The position numbers and the translations under genes were made by a program. A DNA stretch of 64,000 nucleotides from Comamonas sp. SCN 67-35 (lineage in GTDB: Bacteria > Pseudomonadota > Gammaproteobacteria > Burkholderiales > Burkholderiaceae_C). Position 1 is the first letter of the stretch; each line of letters begins with the position of its first letter. Below, piece by piece: positions 19,776 to 28,223 of this stretch. The notes under the pieces were generated by a model. That model saw only the letters and a list, made by a program, of their open reading frames with translations. It ran no database searches and was not told where the DNA came from. The stretch is taken from NCBI GenBank assembly GCA_001725255.1, contig MEFV01000001.1:1-64000 (forward strand). Direction: 5' to 3'.

Positions 19776-22700
19776 TTAGCTGGTGCGCGCTATACGCTCT
19801 TGTTTTTGCATTCCCATGACATCGCGCCACTGCGCCATCAGCGCCTCCCAACGAACGCGAGCGCCGTGCAGGTAGCGCGCCTTCACGTGGCCATAGCCGC
19901 GGATGTCCTCGGGAATGCGGGCAATGTGCAGCGCCAGCTCGCGCCGATCCGGGGCCAGGCCCGTGAGCAGTTCCTCGATGCACTCGCGGTATTGCGCGAT
20001 CAGCGCCCGCTCCATGCGCCGCTCGGCCGTCAGGCCGAACGGATCGAGCGGCGTGCCACGCAGTCCCTTCATGCGCGCGAGCACGCCAAAGGCGCGGCGC
20101 ACCCAGGGGCCATAGGCACGTTTGACAAGCTCGCCCTTGGCATTCTTCTTCGACCACAGCGGCGGCGCGAGGTGGTGCACCAGCCTGTAGTCGCCCTCGA
20201 AGCCCTCGGCGATTTTTTTCAGAAAACCCGCATCGGTGTGCAGTCGCGCCACTTCGTATTCGTCCTTGTACGCCATGAGCTTGAACAGGTTGCGCGCCAC
20301 CGCCTCGGCCAACGGCGTGCCCTGGCCCTGGGCGCTCTCGACCCCGCGCACCTTTTCGACGAAGGCCCGGTAGGCGGCGGCGTATGCGGCGTTCTGGTAG
20401 GCGGCGAGAAAGCCGGCCCGGCGCTCGACCAGTTCATCAAGCGTCGGCGCCCGGGCCGCGTCGATCGCCTTGCGCGCGGCAAACAGCGCCTGCACGGCCG
20501 CGAGATCGTGCGCGCACTGGCGGCCCCATTCGAACGCCGCGAGGTTGTTTGGCACCTGCACGCCGTTGAGCTCGATTGCGCGGCGCAGCGCCACGCGCGA
20601 AAGCGGGACCCAGCCCTTTTGCCAGGCAAAGCCCAGCATCAGCGGGTTGGTATAGATGCTGTCGCCCAGCAGCGCGGCGGCGGCGCGCTCGGCGTCGAGC
20701 AGGTGCAAGCGTTCCTTGCCGACCGCGCCCTCGATCGCCGCCTCGCAGCCGCCGAGCGGAAACTGCCAGTCGGGGTCGTGCACGAAGGCGGCGGCCGGCG
20801 TGCGGTGCACGTTGAGCGCGACGAAGGTGCGCCCGGGCTGCATCACCGCGAGCGTCGTCCTGCTCGCCGTCACCATGCCCTCGCAGCCGATGACCAGATC
20901 GGCCTGCGCGATGTCCACGCGCGTGGTGTGGATCGCCTCGGGGCGCTCGGCCAGTTGCACGTAGCTCCAGGTGGCGCCGCCCTTCTGCGCCAGGCCCGCC
21001 GCATCCTGCGTGACCACGCCCTTGCCTTCCAGGTGCGCCGCCATGCCGAGCAACTGGCCGATGGTGATGACGCCGGTGCCGCCCACGCCGGCGACGACGA
21101 TGCCCCAGGCGGCGTCGCACGCGGGCAATGGCGGCTCGGGCAGCTCGGGCATGTTGGCGAGGTCGCCTTTTTTCTCGCGCTGCGGCTTCTTGCGCTGGCC
21201 GCCTTCCACCGTCACGAAGCTCGGGCAAAAGCCCTTGACGCAGGAGAAATCCTTGTTGCAGGTGTTCTGGTTGATCTGGCGCTTGCGGCCGAACTCGGTC
21301 TCCACCGGCTCGACCGAGAGGCAGTTCGATTGCACCGAGCAATCCCCACAGCCCTCGCACACCAGCTCGTTGATGATGACCGTTTTGGCCGGCGTCGCCA
21401 TCGTGCCGCGCTTTCTGCGGCGGCGCTTTTCGGTGGCGCAGGTCTGGTCGTAGATCAGCGCGGTGCAGCCCTTGACGTCGCGCAGCTCGCGCTGGATGCG
21501 GTCGAGCTCGTCGCGGTGAAACACCTGCACGCCCGGCGGCAGGTCGTTGAGCAGCTCCGGGTGGTTGGCGCGCGCGCCGTCCGCCGGGTGGGTGCGGCCA
21601 TGGTATTTCTCGGGCTCGTCGGTCACCACCACGGTTTTCACCACGCCCTCGGCGCGCAGGCTGTGCGCGATCTGCGCCACCGAGTGTCCCTCGGGGCGCT
21701 CGCCCACGGGCTGGCCGCCGGTCATCGCCACCGCGTCGTTGTAGAGGATCTTGTAGGTGATGTTCACGCCCGCGGTCACGCTCTGGCGAATCGCCAGCAG
21801 CCCGCTGTGAAAGTAGGTGCCGTCGCCCAGGTTGGCAAAGACGTGCGTGTCGGTGGTGAACGGCGCCTGCCCGACCCAGCTCACGCCCTCGCCGCCCATC
21901 TGCGTGAAGGTGGAGGTGGCGCGGTCGGGCATCCAGGTGGCCATGTAGTGGCAGCCGATGCCCGCCACCGCGCGCGAGCCCTCGGGCACGCGGGTGCTGG
22001 TGTTGTGCGGGCAGCCGCTGCAAAACCAGGGTGTGCGCTCGCCGGTCTGCGCCTGCTGATGCGCCAGCGCCTGTTCGCGCGCGTCGAGCTGCGCCAGGCG
22101 CCGGTCCATGCGCGCGACGATGTCGGCGCCCACGCCCAGATGCTTGAGGCGCCGCGCGATCGCCCTGGCGATGAGCGCGGGCGAAAGATCGGCCTTGGGG
22201 CGCAACAGCCAGTGCGCGCCGGGGTTGGGCGAACTCCACTCGCCACCCTCCTCGTCGAACTTGCCGAGCACGCGCGGGCGCACGTCGTCGCGCCAGTTGT
22301 ACAGCTCTTCCTTGAGCTGGTACTCGATCATCTGGCGCTTTTCCTCGACCACCAGGATCTCCTGCAGGCCACGGGCGAAATCGCGCGTGATCGTCGCCTC
22401 CAGCGGCCAGACCACGCCCACCTTGTGCACGCGGATGCCGAGCTGGCGGCAGGTGGCGTCATCGAGCCCCAGATCGACCAGCGCCTGGCGCATGTCGTTG
22501 TACGCCTTGCCGCTGGCGATCAGCCCGAAGCGGTCGTGCGGGCCCTCGATCGCGTTGTGGTTGAGCCGGTTGGCGCGGATGTAGGCCAGCGCCGCATACC
22601 ACTTGTGGTCCATCAGCCGTGCCTCCTGCACCAGCGGCGCATCGGGCCAGCGGATGTGCAGCCCGCCCTCGGGCATCGTGAAGTCCTCGGGCAGCACGAT

Positions 22701-23393
22701 GCGCACGCGGTCCGGATCGACGTGCACGCTGCTGCTCGATTCGACCACCTCCTGGATGGTCTTCATGCCCGACCACAACCCGGCGAAGCGGCTCATGGCA
22801 AACGCATGCAGGCCCAGGTCGAGGATCTCCTGCACGCTGGCCGGAAAGAACACCGGCGTGCCGCAGGCCTTGAAGATGTGGTCGCTCTGATGCGCCGCCG
22901 TGCTGCTCTTGCTGAGGTGGTCGTCGCCCGCCACCGCGATCACGCCGCCGTGGCGCGCGGTGCCGGCCATGTTGGCGTGCTTGAACACGTCGCCGCTTCG
23001 GTCCACGCCCGGCCCCTTGCCGTACCAGATGCCGAAGACGCCGTCGTGCTTCTTGCTCTCGGGGTAGATGTCCAGCTGCTGCGTGCCCCAGACCGCGGTA
23101 GCCGCAAGCTCCTCGTTCACGCCGGGCTGGAACACGATGTGCTGTTCCGCCAGGTATTTGCGCGCCGCCCACAGCGCCTGGTCGTAGCCGCCCAGCGGGC
23201 TGCCGCGGTAGCCGCTGATGAAGCCTGCGGTATCCAGGCCCGCCGCCGCATCGCGCTGGCGCTGCAGCATCGGCAGGCGCACCAGCGCCTGCGTGCCGCT
23301 CATGAAGGCGCGGCCTTGCGCCAGCGTGTACTTGTCGTCCAGGGTGACGGTTTCGAGCGCATGGCGCACGTGGTCGGGCAAGGGGGCGTTCAT
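19776..23393 (-). CDS. Indolepyruvate ferredoxin oxidoreductase, fused alpha/gamma type
   Basis: A 1205-residue fusion enzyme expected to convert aryl (or related) 2-oxo acids plus CoA to acyl-CoA, reducing ferredoxin. The order is an N-terminal thiamine-pyrophosphate pyrimidine-type domain (GYRGSPLGGYD near 60), a second TPP domain (about 420-600), and a cysteine cluster at about 675-725 (CEGCGDCSVQSNC and CNKDFSCVKGFC). The gamma domain begins at about 763 (VAGVGGTGVITIGQLL), followed by a C-terminal helical region. The separate archaeal IorA/IorB form is smaller. In aerobes such fusions serve aromatic amino acid or branched acid catabolism; the exact substrate is unproven. Confidence 0.9.
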   Translation of the reverse strand: MNAPLPDHVRHALETVTLDDKYTLAQGRAFMSGTQALVRLPMLQRQRDAAAGLDTAGFISGYRGSPLGGYDQALWAARKYLAEQHIVFQPGVNEELAATAVWGTQQLDIYPESKKHDGVFGIWYGKGPGVDRSGDVFKHANMAGTARHGGVIAVAGDDHLSKSSTAAHQSDHIFKACGTPVFFPASVQEILDLGLHAFAMSRFAGLWSGMKTIQEVVESSSSVHVDPDRVRIVLPEDFTMPEGGLHIRWPDAPLVQEARLMDHKWYAALAYIRANRLNHNAIEGPHDRFGLIASGKAYNDMRQALVDLGLDDATCRQLGIRVHKVGVVWPLEATITRDFARGLQEILVVEEKRQMIEYQLKEELYNWRDDVRPRVLGKFDEEGGEWSSPNPGAHWLLRPKADLSPALIARAIARRLKHLGVGADIVARMDRRLAQLDAREQALAHQQAQTGERTPWFCSGCPHNTSTRVPEGSRAVAGIGCHYMATWMPDRATSTFTQMGGEGVSWVGQAPFTTDTHVFANLGDGTYFHSGLLAIRQSVTAGVNITYKILYNDAVAMTGGQPVGERPEGHSVAQIAHSLRAEGVVKTVVVTDEPEKYHGRTHPADGARANHPELLNDLPPGVQVFHRDELDRIQRELRDVKGCTALIYDQTCATEKRRRRKRGTMATPAKTVIINELVCEGCGDCSVQSNCLSVEPVETEFGRKRQINQNTCNKDFSCVKGFCPSFVTVEGGQRKKPQREKKGDLANMPELPEPPLPACDAAWGIVVAGVGGTGVITIGQLLGMAAHLEGKGVVTQDAAGLAQKGGATWSYVQLAERPEAIHTTRVDIAQADLVIGCEGMVTASRTTLAVMQPGRTFVALNVHRTPAAAFVHDPDWQFPLGGCEAAIEGAVGKERLHLLDAERAAAALLGDSIYTNPLMLGFAWQKGWVPLSRVALRRAIELNGVQVPNNLAAFEWGRQCAHDLAAVQALFAARKAIDAARAPTLDELVERRAGFLAAYQNAAYAAAYRAFVEKVRGVESAQGQGTPLAEAVARNLFKLMAYKDEYEVARLHTDAGFLKKIAEGFEGDYRLVHHLAPPLWSKKNAKGELVKRAYGPWVRRAFGVLARMKGLRGTPLDPFGLTAERRMERALIAQYRECIEELLTGLAPDRRELALHIARIPEDIRGYGHVKARYLHGARVRWEALMAQWRDVMGMQKQERIARTS

Positions 23394-23494
23394 GAAGGTG
23401 TCTCCTGTCGTTCACGAATGCGTTGGCGATGCGGCCAGCGGCTGCCAAGCCTACCGCGCGACGGTCCGTCCTGCCAGTCGCCGACGCGGCAGCT

Positions 23495-24274
23495 TCAGCC
23501 GACCGGAGACGGCTGCGCGTTCAGCGCGGCGAGGCGCTCGGGCGTGCCCACGTCCACCCAAAGCCCAGGGTAGAACTCGGCGCTCACGCGGCCCGCCGTC
23601 ATCGCCCGGCGCAGCAGCGGCGCCAGCGGCGCACGCACGCCCTGCGGATTGCCGACGGGAATCTCGCACCACGGGGGGGAAAACAAGGCCGCGCGCAGCA
23701 GGGCGATGGTGCTGTAGGTGTAGCGCGGTCGCGGATCGCCCGCCGGCAGGTCGAGCGCCAGCCCCCCATCCGACAGGCCAAAGTCGCCCTGCGGATGCTG
23801 CGGCGGGTTGGGCACCAGCCACAGGTGCGCCAGCGCGTTGCCCGCGGCAAAACGCCGCACGGCCCGCGCATCGAAGCCGAAGTCCGGCGCGAACACGTCG
23901 CCCGCGACGAGCCAGAACATGGGTCCGAGCCCCGGCAAGGCCCGGGCGATGCCGCCCGCGGTCTCCAGCGCGCCGCCGAAATCCTCGCCCTCGTTCGAGT
24001 ATGAAATAGAGAGCTGCTCGCGCTTGTTACACAATGGCTCAGGCACAAAAACATTACCAAATTCCTGACGAATCCGCTCACCCAGCCAGGCGGTGTTGAC
24101 GCACACCTGGCGCACACCCGCGCGCGCCAGCGCCCGCAGATGCCAGGCCAGCAGCGGGCGCCCATGCACCTGCAGCAGGGGCTTGGGGCAGGTGTCGGTC
24201 AGCGGGCGCATGCGCTCGCCGCGCCCGGCGGCGAGCAGCATCGCGGGGACTTGTGCACAAGATTCAGTCGCCAT
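23495..24274 (-). CDS. Nucleotidyltransferase, MurU-like
   Basis: A 259-residue sugar-1-phosphate nucleotidyltransferase. The Gly-rich signature MLLAAGRGERMRPLTD and the Lys in CPKPLLQVHGRP mark the family, and GGALETAGGIARALP fits MurU (N-acetylmuramate-1-phosphate uridylyltransferase of the peptidoglycan recycling path). Start at 24274 puts the signature at residue 12. Residues about 75-92 (NVFVPEPLCNKREQLS) are encoded by an AT-rich dispersed repeat and make the loop longer than usual. The recycling kinase gene amgK, often adjacent, is not in this window. pepP is divergent. Confidence 0.8.
   Translation of the reverse strand: MATESCAQVPAMLLAAGRGERMRPLTDTCPKPLLQVHGRPLLAWHLRALARAGVRQVCVNTAWLGERIRQEFGNVFVPEPLCNKREQLSISYSNEGEDFGGALETAGGIARALPGLGPMFWLVAGDVFAPDFGFDARAVRRFAAGNALAHLWLVPNPPQHPQGDFGLSDGGLALDLPAGDPRPRYTYSTIALLRAALFSPPWCEIPVGNPQGVRAPLAPLLRRAMTAGRVSAEFYPGLWVDVGTPERLAALNAQPSPVG
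24002..24051 (+). repeat. Dispersed repeat, copy 2, inside the MurU-like gene
   Basis: GAAATAGAGAGCTGCTCGCG, continuing as CTTGTTACACAATGGCTC, matches the cores of the copies at 264-316 and 47277-47368. It is strikingly AT-rich against the surrounding gene. Read on the minus strand it stays in frame and contributes roughly residues 75-91 of the MurU-like protein. Confidence 0.65.
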
Positions 24275-24329
24275 CGCGGGCAAGTGTAGGGCGGCCGCGG
24301 GGCGGGCGCAGCCGCAGTACGATGCGTGC

Positions 24330-25712
24330 ATGACGTCCATCCACGCGCAGCGCCGCGCCCACCTCGCTGCCCTCCTCGGGCCCGGCGGCATCGCCATCAT
24401 CCCCACCGCTCCCGTCGTCGCACGCAACCGCGACAGCGATTTTCCGTACCGGCACGACAGCTATTTCTACTACCTGACCGGCTTCGCGGAGCCCGGTGCC
24501 TGCCTGGTGCTGACGAACGAGGGCCATGCCACGCTGCTGTGCCAGCCCAAGGATCCGGAACGCGAAATCTGGGACGGCTACCGCCTGGGGCCGCAGGCCG
24601 CGGTGCAGGCACTGGGCGTGGACGAGGCGTATTCGAGTGCCGAGACCGACAGCCGCCTGCCCCATCTGCTGGAAAACCGCACCACCGTGTGGTTTCCGTT
24701 TGCCACGCATGCCGGCCTCGCCGCACGCGTCGACGGCTGGCTCGGCCAGGTGCGCACGCGGGCCCGCACGGGCGTGCTCTGCCCCGCGAGCCAGAGCGAC
24801 GTATGCCAGTTGCTCGACGAGATGCGCCTCGTCAAGGACGCGCACGAGCAGGACATCATCCGCCGCGCCGGAGCGATCAGCGCGCGCGGGCACGTGCGCG
24901 CGATGCAGCGCAGCGCCCGCATGCTGCGCGCCGGCGAAGACGTGCGCGAATACCATCTGGACGCCGAGCTGCTGCACGCGTTTCGCGAAGCGGGCTCGCA
25001 GTTTCCCGCCTACACCTCCATCGTCGCGGCCGGCGCCAATGCCTGCGTGCTGCACTACCGCGCCGGCGACGCGGCGATACGCGCCGGTGAACTCGTGCTG
25101 ATCGATGCGGCCTGCGAGCTCGATGGCTATGCCAGCGACATCACCCGCACCTTTCCCGCCAACGGCCGATTCAGCGGGCCGCAACGGGCACTCTATGAAC
25201 TGGTGCTGGCCAGCCAGAAGGCCGCCATCGCGGCCACGCATGCCGGCGCGCGTTTCGATGCGCCCCACGATGCCGCCATCGCCGTCCTCGCGCAAGGGAT
25301 GCTCGATGTGGGTCTGCTCGACGGCAACAAGGTGGGCAGCGCCCAGGACGTCATCGGCCAACGGGCGTACTTCCCGTTTTACATGCACCGCACCAGCCAC
25401 TGGATGGGAATGGATGTGCATGACTGCGGCAACTACGTGGAGCCGGCGCAGGCCGATCAGGTCAGCGAACACGTGGATGCATTGACCGGGCAGACCGTGC
25501 TGCGCCGTCCCAGCCGCATCCTGCACCCCGGGATGGTCCTGACGATCGAGCCCGGCATTTATGTGCGCCCTACCGAAGGCGTACCCGAGCGTTTTCATCA
25601 CATCGGCATTCGCATCGAAGACGATGCCATCGTGACGGCCGATGGCTGCGAGCTCGTCACGCGTGACGTGCCCGTCGAGCCTGATGCCATCGAGGCATTG
25701 ATGAACGCTTGA
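24330..25712 (+). CDS. pepP: Xaa-Pro aminopeptidase (aminopeptidase P)
   Basis: A dinuclear-metal M24 peptidase removing N-terminal residues before proline. The 460-residue protein has the N-terminal creatinase-like domain (FPYRHDSYFYYLTGF) and the C-terminal pita-bread domain. Metal ligands are visible as Asp in LIDAACELDGY (about 258) and SDITRTF, His in HRTSHWMGMDVHD (about 353-365), Glu in TIEPGIYV (about 406) and Glu in IRIEDD (about 428). The start at 24330 puts the family N-terminus in place; longer readings overlap the divergent MurU-like gene. Confidence 0.95.
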   Translation: MTSIHAQRRAHLAALLGPGGIAIIPTAPVVARNRDSDFPYRHDSYFYYLTGFAEPGACLVLTNEGHATLLCQPKDPEREIWDGYRLGPQAAVQALGVDEAYSSAETDSRLPHLLENRTTVWFPFATHAGLAARVDGWLGQVRTRARTGVLCPASQSDVCQLLDEMRLVKDAHEQDIIRRAGAISARGHVRAMQRSARMLRAGEDVREYHLDAELLHAFREAGSQFPAYTSIVAAGANACVLHYRAGDAAIRAGELVLIDAACELDGYASDITRTFPANGRFSGPQRALYELVLASQKAAIAATHAGARFDAPHDAAIAVLAQGMLDVGLLDGNKVGSAQDVIGQRAYFPFYMHRTSHWMGMDVHDCGNYVEPAQADQVSEHVDALTGQTVLRRPSRILHPGMVLTIEPGIYVRPTEGVPERFHHIGIRIEDDAIVTADGCELVTRDVPVEPDAIEALMNA

Positions 25713-25769
25713 CGCCCCGCGCCGGCAGCCACTCGCGCGAAGATGCTTGCGCACACCCGAAACGGGGGG

Positions 25770-25785
25770 CGCGGCCATGGCCGCG
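25770..25785. repeat. Perfect 16-base palindrome downstream of pepP
   Basis: CGCGGCCATGGCCGCG is a perfect palindrome about 57 bases after the pepP stop. It has no T-run, so it is not a standard terminator; it may simply be a GC-rich hairpin between pepP and the iron genes. Confidence 0.4.
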
Positions 25786-25881
25786 TGTGGAACTACAATC
25801 TGACAACGCGAATCTGTCGCATTCACGTTCAATACCTGATGGCCATTCGCGCCACACGATCACGCAACAAGGAATGGATTG

Positions 25882-26244
25882 ATGATGCGCCGTCGCTTGC
25901 TCAATACCTGGATGCTCCAGGGCCTCGTGGCGCCGCTGCTGGCATGCAGCACACTGGGCCAGGTCCACGCGCAGGACGACATGCCGGTGGCACGCATCGA
26001 ATTCAACGACGGCGCGGTCAACACCCGGTTGATCGAAGTGCCTGCGCGCACGCGTTTCCGGCTGGAGATGGTGAACACGGGAAAGACACCGGCCGAATTC
26101 GAAGCACGCTCGCTCGGCGTGGAAATCGTGATTCCGCCAGGCGCCACCCGCACACGGGCGATACCCCCGAAACTGGCTGGCAAGTACCCCTTTTTTGATG
26201 ATTTCCACATGGAAACGACCCAGGGCCACATCATCGTCAAGTAG
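25882..26244 (+). CDS. Periplasmic cupredoxin-like protein, FtrB paralogue 1
   Basis: A 120-residue exported protein with a signal peptide (ending near QVHAQDD) and a short cupredoxin-fold domain of the type found with FTR1 permeases. It closely resembles the second copy at 26986 (shared GKTPAEFE, RTRA and DDFHMETT-like segments). The classic type 1 copper cysteine is absent; FHMETT offers His and Met. The ATG at 25882 is preceded by AAGGA about eight bases upstream; a second ATG follows directly. It stands alone, 167 bases before ftrA, on the far side of the Fur box. Confidence 0.8.
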   Translation: MMRRRLLNTWMLQGLVAPLLACSTLGQVHAQDDMPVARIEFNDGAVNTRLIEVPARTRFRLEMVNTGKTPAEFEARSLGVEIVIPPGATRTRAIPPKLAGKYPFFDDFHMETTQGHIIVK

Positions 26245-26362
26245 CGTCAAGGCACGGCACGTCCCTCCCGCAAGGCGGCTGGCGCACGATGCTTGCGACG
26301 CCCGCCCCTTCAGAGACCATCAAAATTTTCCGGCCGGATCTTCTCGGAGAATCCACAAGGCC

Positions 26363-26388
26363 TACAATGGCAATCGAGAATCATTTTC
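26363..26388 (+). promoter_or_regulatory. Fur box and likely -10 of the ftrABCD operon
   Basis: TACAAT (26363-26368) is a good -10 element. Directly after it GCAATCGAGAATCATTTTC (26370-26388) matches 13 of 19 positions of the Fur consensus GATAATGATAATCATTATC. A repressor bound here would block transcription of ftrA (start 26412) when iron is plentiful. The -35 is weak (TTCTCG, 16 bases upstream). Confidence 0.7.
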
Positions 26389-26411
26389 ATTTGACAAATG
26401 AAGGGCTGACG

Positions 26412-26951
26412 ATGAAACATCCCTGGTCGTGGATCGGCGCGATGACACTGCTGGCTGGCACGGCCGCCATGGCGGCTGAAGTGCCCATAGGCGAACCCCA
26501 CGTCGAAGGCGGCATGGAAGTGGCGGCGGTCTATCTGCAGCCCATAGAGATGGAACCCGCCGGCATGATGCGCGACGCCAAGGCGTCGGACATCCACCTC
26601 GAAGCCGACATCCACGCCGTCAGGAACAACCCCAATGGTTTCGGCGAAGGGGTCTGGATGCCCAGTCTGGTGGTGCGCTATCAGCTCGCCAAAAAGGGCG
26701 ACGCCAAAACCCTGCAGGGCGAGCTCATCCCCATGGTCGCCAGCGACGGTCCGCACTACGGGGACAACATCAAGCTGATGGGTCCGGGCAAGTACACGCT
26801 GGTGCTCACCATCGAGCCACCCAGCGCCGCCAAGGGCAGCCATTTCGGTCGCCATGTCGACAAGGAAACCGGCGTGGCGCCGTGGTTCAAGCCATTTGAG
26901 GCGCGTTATGAATTCACCTACGCCGGCACCGGAAAGAAGGGCGGGTACTGA
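26412..26951 (+). CDS. ftrA: Periplasmic iron-uptake protein, P19/FtrA family
   Basis: A 179-residue secreted protein of the P19/Tpd family, which binds copper and iron and works with FTR1-type permeases in ferrous iron uptake. A signal peptide ends near MAAEVPIGEP. Conserved parts are DIHLEADIHA (60-69), HYGDNIKL (115-122) and HFGRHVDKETGV (144-155). The start at 26412 follows a Shine-Dalgarno-like AAGG and sits below the Fur box. It is the first gene of an FtrABCD-like operon as described in Bordetella. Confidence 0.88.
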   Translation: MKHPWSWIGAMTLLAGTAAMAAEVPIGEPHVEGGMEVAAVYLQPIEMEPAGMMRDAKASDIHLEADIHAVRNNPNGFGEGVWMPSLVVRYQLAKKGDAKTLQGELIPMVASDGPHYGDNIKLMGPGKYTLVLTIEPPSAAKGSHFGRHVDKETGVAPWFKPFEARYEFTYAGTGKKGGY

Positions 26952-26985
26952 GCCGCCGCCTCGCTCTCGCCAGGGTTCGAACGCC

Positions 26986-27366
26986 ATGAATTTGCCCTCC
27001 CCTCACAAGCCACTCGCGACCGTGGTTGCACGCGCTCTTGCGGTCTCGTTCATGCTGGTGCAACTGGCGATCGCCACCGCGCTGCCAGTGCACGCCGAAG
27101 ACATCCCCACCGTGCGCATTGAACTCAACGACGGGCACATCAACGTGCGCCGCATCGAACTGCCCGCACGTCAGCGTTTTCGCGTGGAGGTGGTCAACCA
27201 GGGCAAGACGCCTGCCGAATTCGAGAGCCTGCCGCTGGGCCTGGAGCTGGTCGTGGCGCCGGGAGGCACACGCACCCGGGCACTGCCCGGCAAATCCGCC
27301 GGAACCTATCCCTACTACGACGAATTCCACATGGAAACGACACGCGGCGAATTCGTCATCAAGTAA
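26986..27366 (+). CDS. ftrB: Periplasmic cupredoxin-like protein FtrB
   Basis: A 126-residue exported cupredoxin-like protein; the signal peptide ends near LPVHAED. In Bordetella FtrB is proposed to oxidise or pass iron to the FtrC permease. The mature domain is about 85 residues with GKTPAEFESLPLG and a C-terminal DEFHMETTRGEFVIK. It lacks a type 1 copper Cys. It lies between ftrA and ftrC with short gaps (34 and 11 bases) and is a near-duplicate of the gene at 25882. Confidence 0.85.
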   Translation: MNLPSPHKPLATVVARALAVSFMLVQLAIATALPVHAEDIPTVRIELNDGHINVRRIELPARQRFRVEVVNQGKTPAEFESLPLGLELVVAPGGTRTRALPGKSAGTYPYYDEFHMETTRGEFVIK

Positions 27367-27377
27367 ACAGGCCCAAC

Positions 27378-28223
27378 ATGGAACAGGTCATCTTCGTCAT
27401 GTGGCGCGAGAGCGTCGAGGCGCTCCTCGTGGTGGGCATCCTGTACAGCTGGCTGTCGCTCACGCCGGGGGCCGAATCGGGCCGACGCTGGCTCTGGGGC
27501 GGCGTGGTGGCGGGCCTGTCACTCGCCGCCCTGCTGGGCCTGGGCATCTACAGCGCGCAGGAACTGCTGGTGAACTGGCAGGACCAGTTCCAGACCCTCA
27601 TGGTGCTTGTCGCTGCCGCACTGATCGTACAGATGGTGCTGTGGATGCGGGTGCACGGCCGCACGCTCAAGCGCGAGCTCGAACAGGGGCTGTCCCTCAA
27701 GCTGAAGCAGCGCAACTGGTGGGGCGTGGCCGTGCTGTCGGCGCTGGCCATCGCACGCGAAGGCAGCGAGGCCGTGGTCTTTCTTTATGGAACGCTGGCA
27801 GCCACCTCCACGAATGATCTGCCCCTGATGGGTCTGGCGGCCGGCGGCGGACTACTGGCCGCTTTCGCCACCTTCTGGCTGTTGCAATTGGGTGGCAAGA
27901 TACTGACCTGGCCACGGTTTTTCCGCATCACCGAGATCCTGCTGCTGCTGCTGGCCGCCTCCCTGGTGACCACGGGCGCGGAAAAGATGCAGGCCATGGA
28001 GTGGCTACCGCCCTTGATGGATGGCCTCTGGAATACCTCCTGGCTACTGCCGGACATGGGCCGCCTGGGCGGTCTGGTCGCCGGCATCACGGGCTACCGC
28101 GCACAGCCTTCCTTGATGACGGTGCTGGTCTACGTCGGCTATTGGGTGCTCATGGCCATCCTGCTGCGCCGCAGCCGCGCTGGCACTCGCATGTCCTCCG
28201 CCCGCAGCGCGAGGCATGCGTGA
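27378..28223 (+). CDS. ftrC: FTR1-family iron permease FtrC
   Basis: A seven-helix inner-membrane iron permease of the FTR1/EfeU family, 281 residues. The two iron-pathway REXXE motifs are present: RESVE at 10-14 and REGSE at 127-131. The gene's stop overlaps the GTG start of ftrD (GTGA). With ftrA, ftrB and ftrD it forms a ferrous-iron uptake system of the Bordetella FtrABCD type. Confidence 0.93.
   Translation: MEQVIFVMWRESVEALLVVGILYSWLSLTPGAESGRRWLWGGVVAGLSLAALLGLGIYSAQELLVNWQDQFQTLMVLVAAALIVQMVLWMRVHGRTLKRELEQGLSLKLKQRNWWGVAVLSALAIAREGSEAVVFLYGTLAATSTNDLPLMGLAAGGGLLAAFATFWLLQLGGKILTWPRFFRITEILLLLLAASLVTTGAEKMQAMEWLPPLMDGLWNTSWLLPDMGRLGGLVAGITGYRAQPSLMTVLVYVGYWVLMAILLRRSRAGTRMSSARSARHA

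Noticed and set aside
19686..23573. 1295-codon plus-strand frame opposite the indolepyruvate oxidoreductase
   Set aside because: The minus-strand enzyme has clear motifs throughout; the plus-strand product is low-complexity Ala/Arg/His-rich shadow sequence.
25809..25827. Possible Fur box before the first FtrB-like gene (GCGAATCTGTCGCATTCAC)
   Set aside because: Only about 9 of 19 consensus positions match, close to what chance allows; not called.
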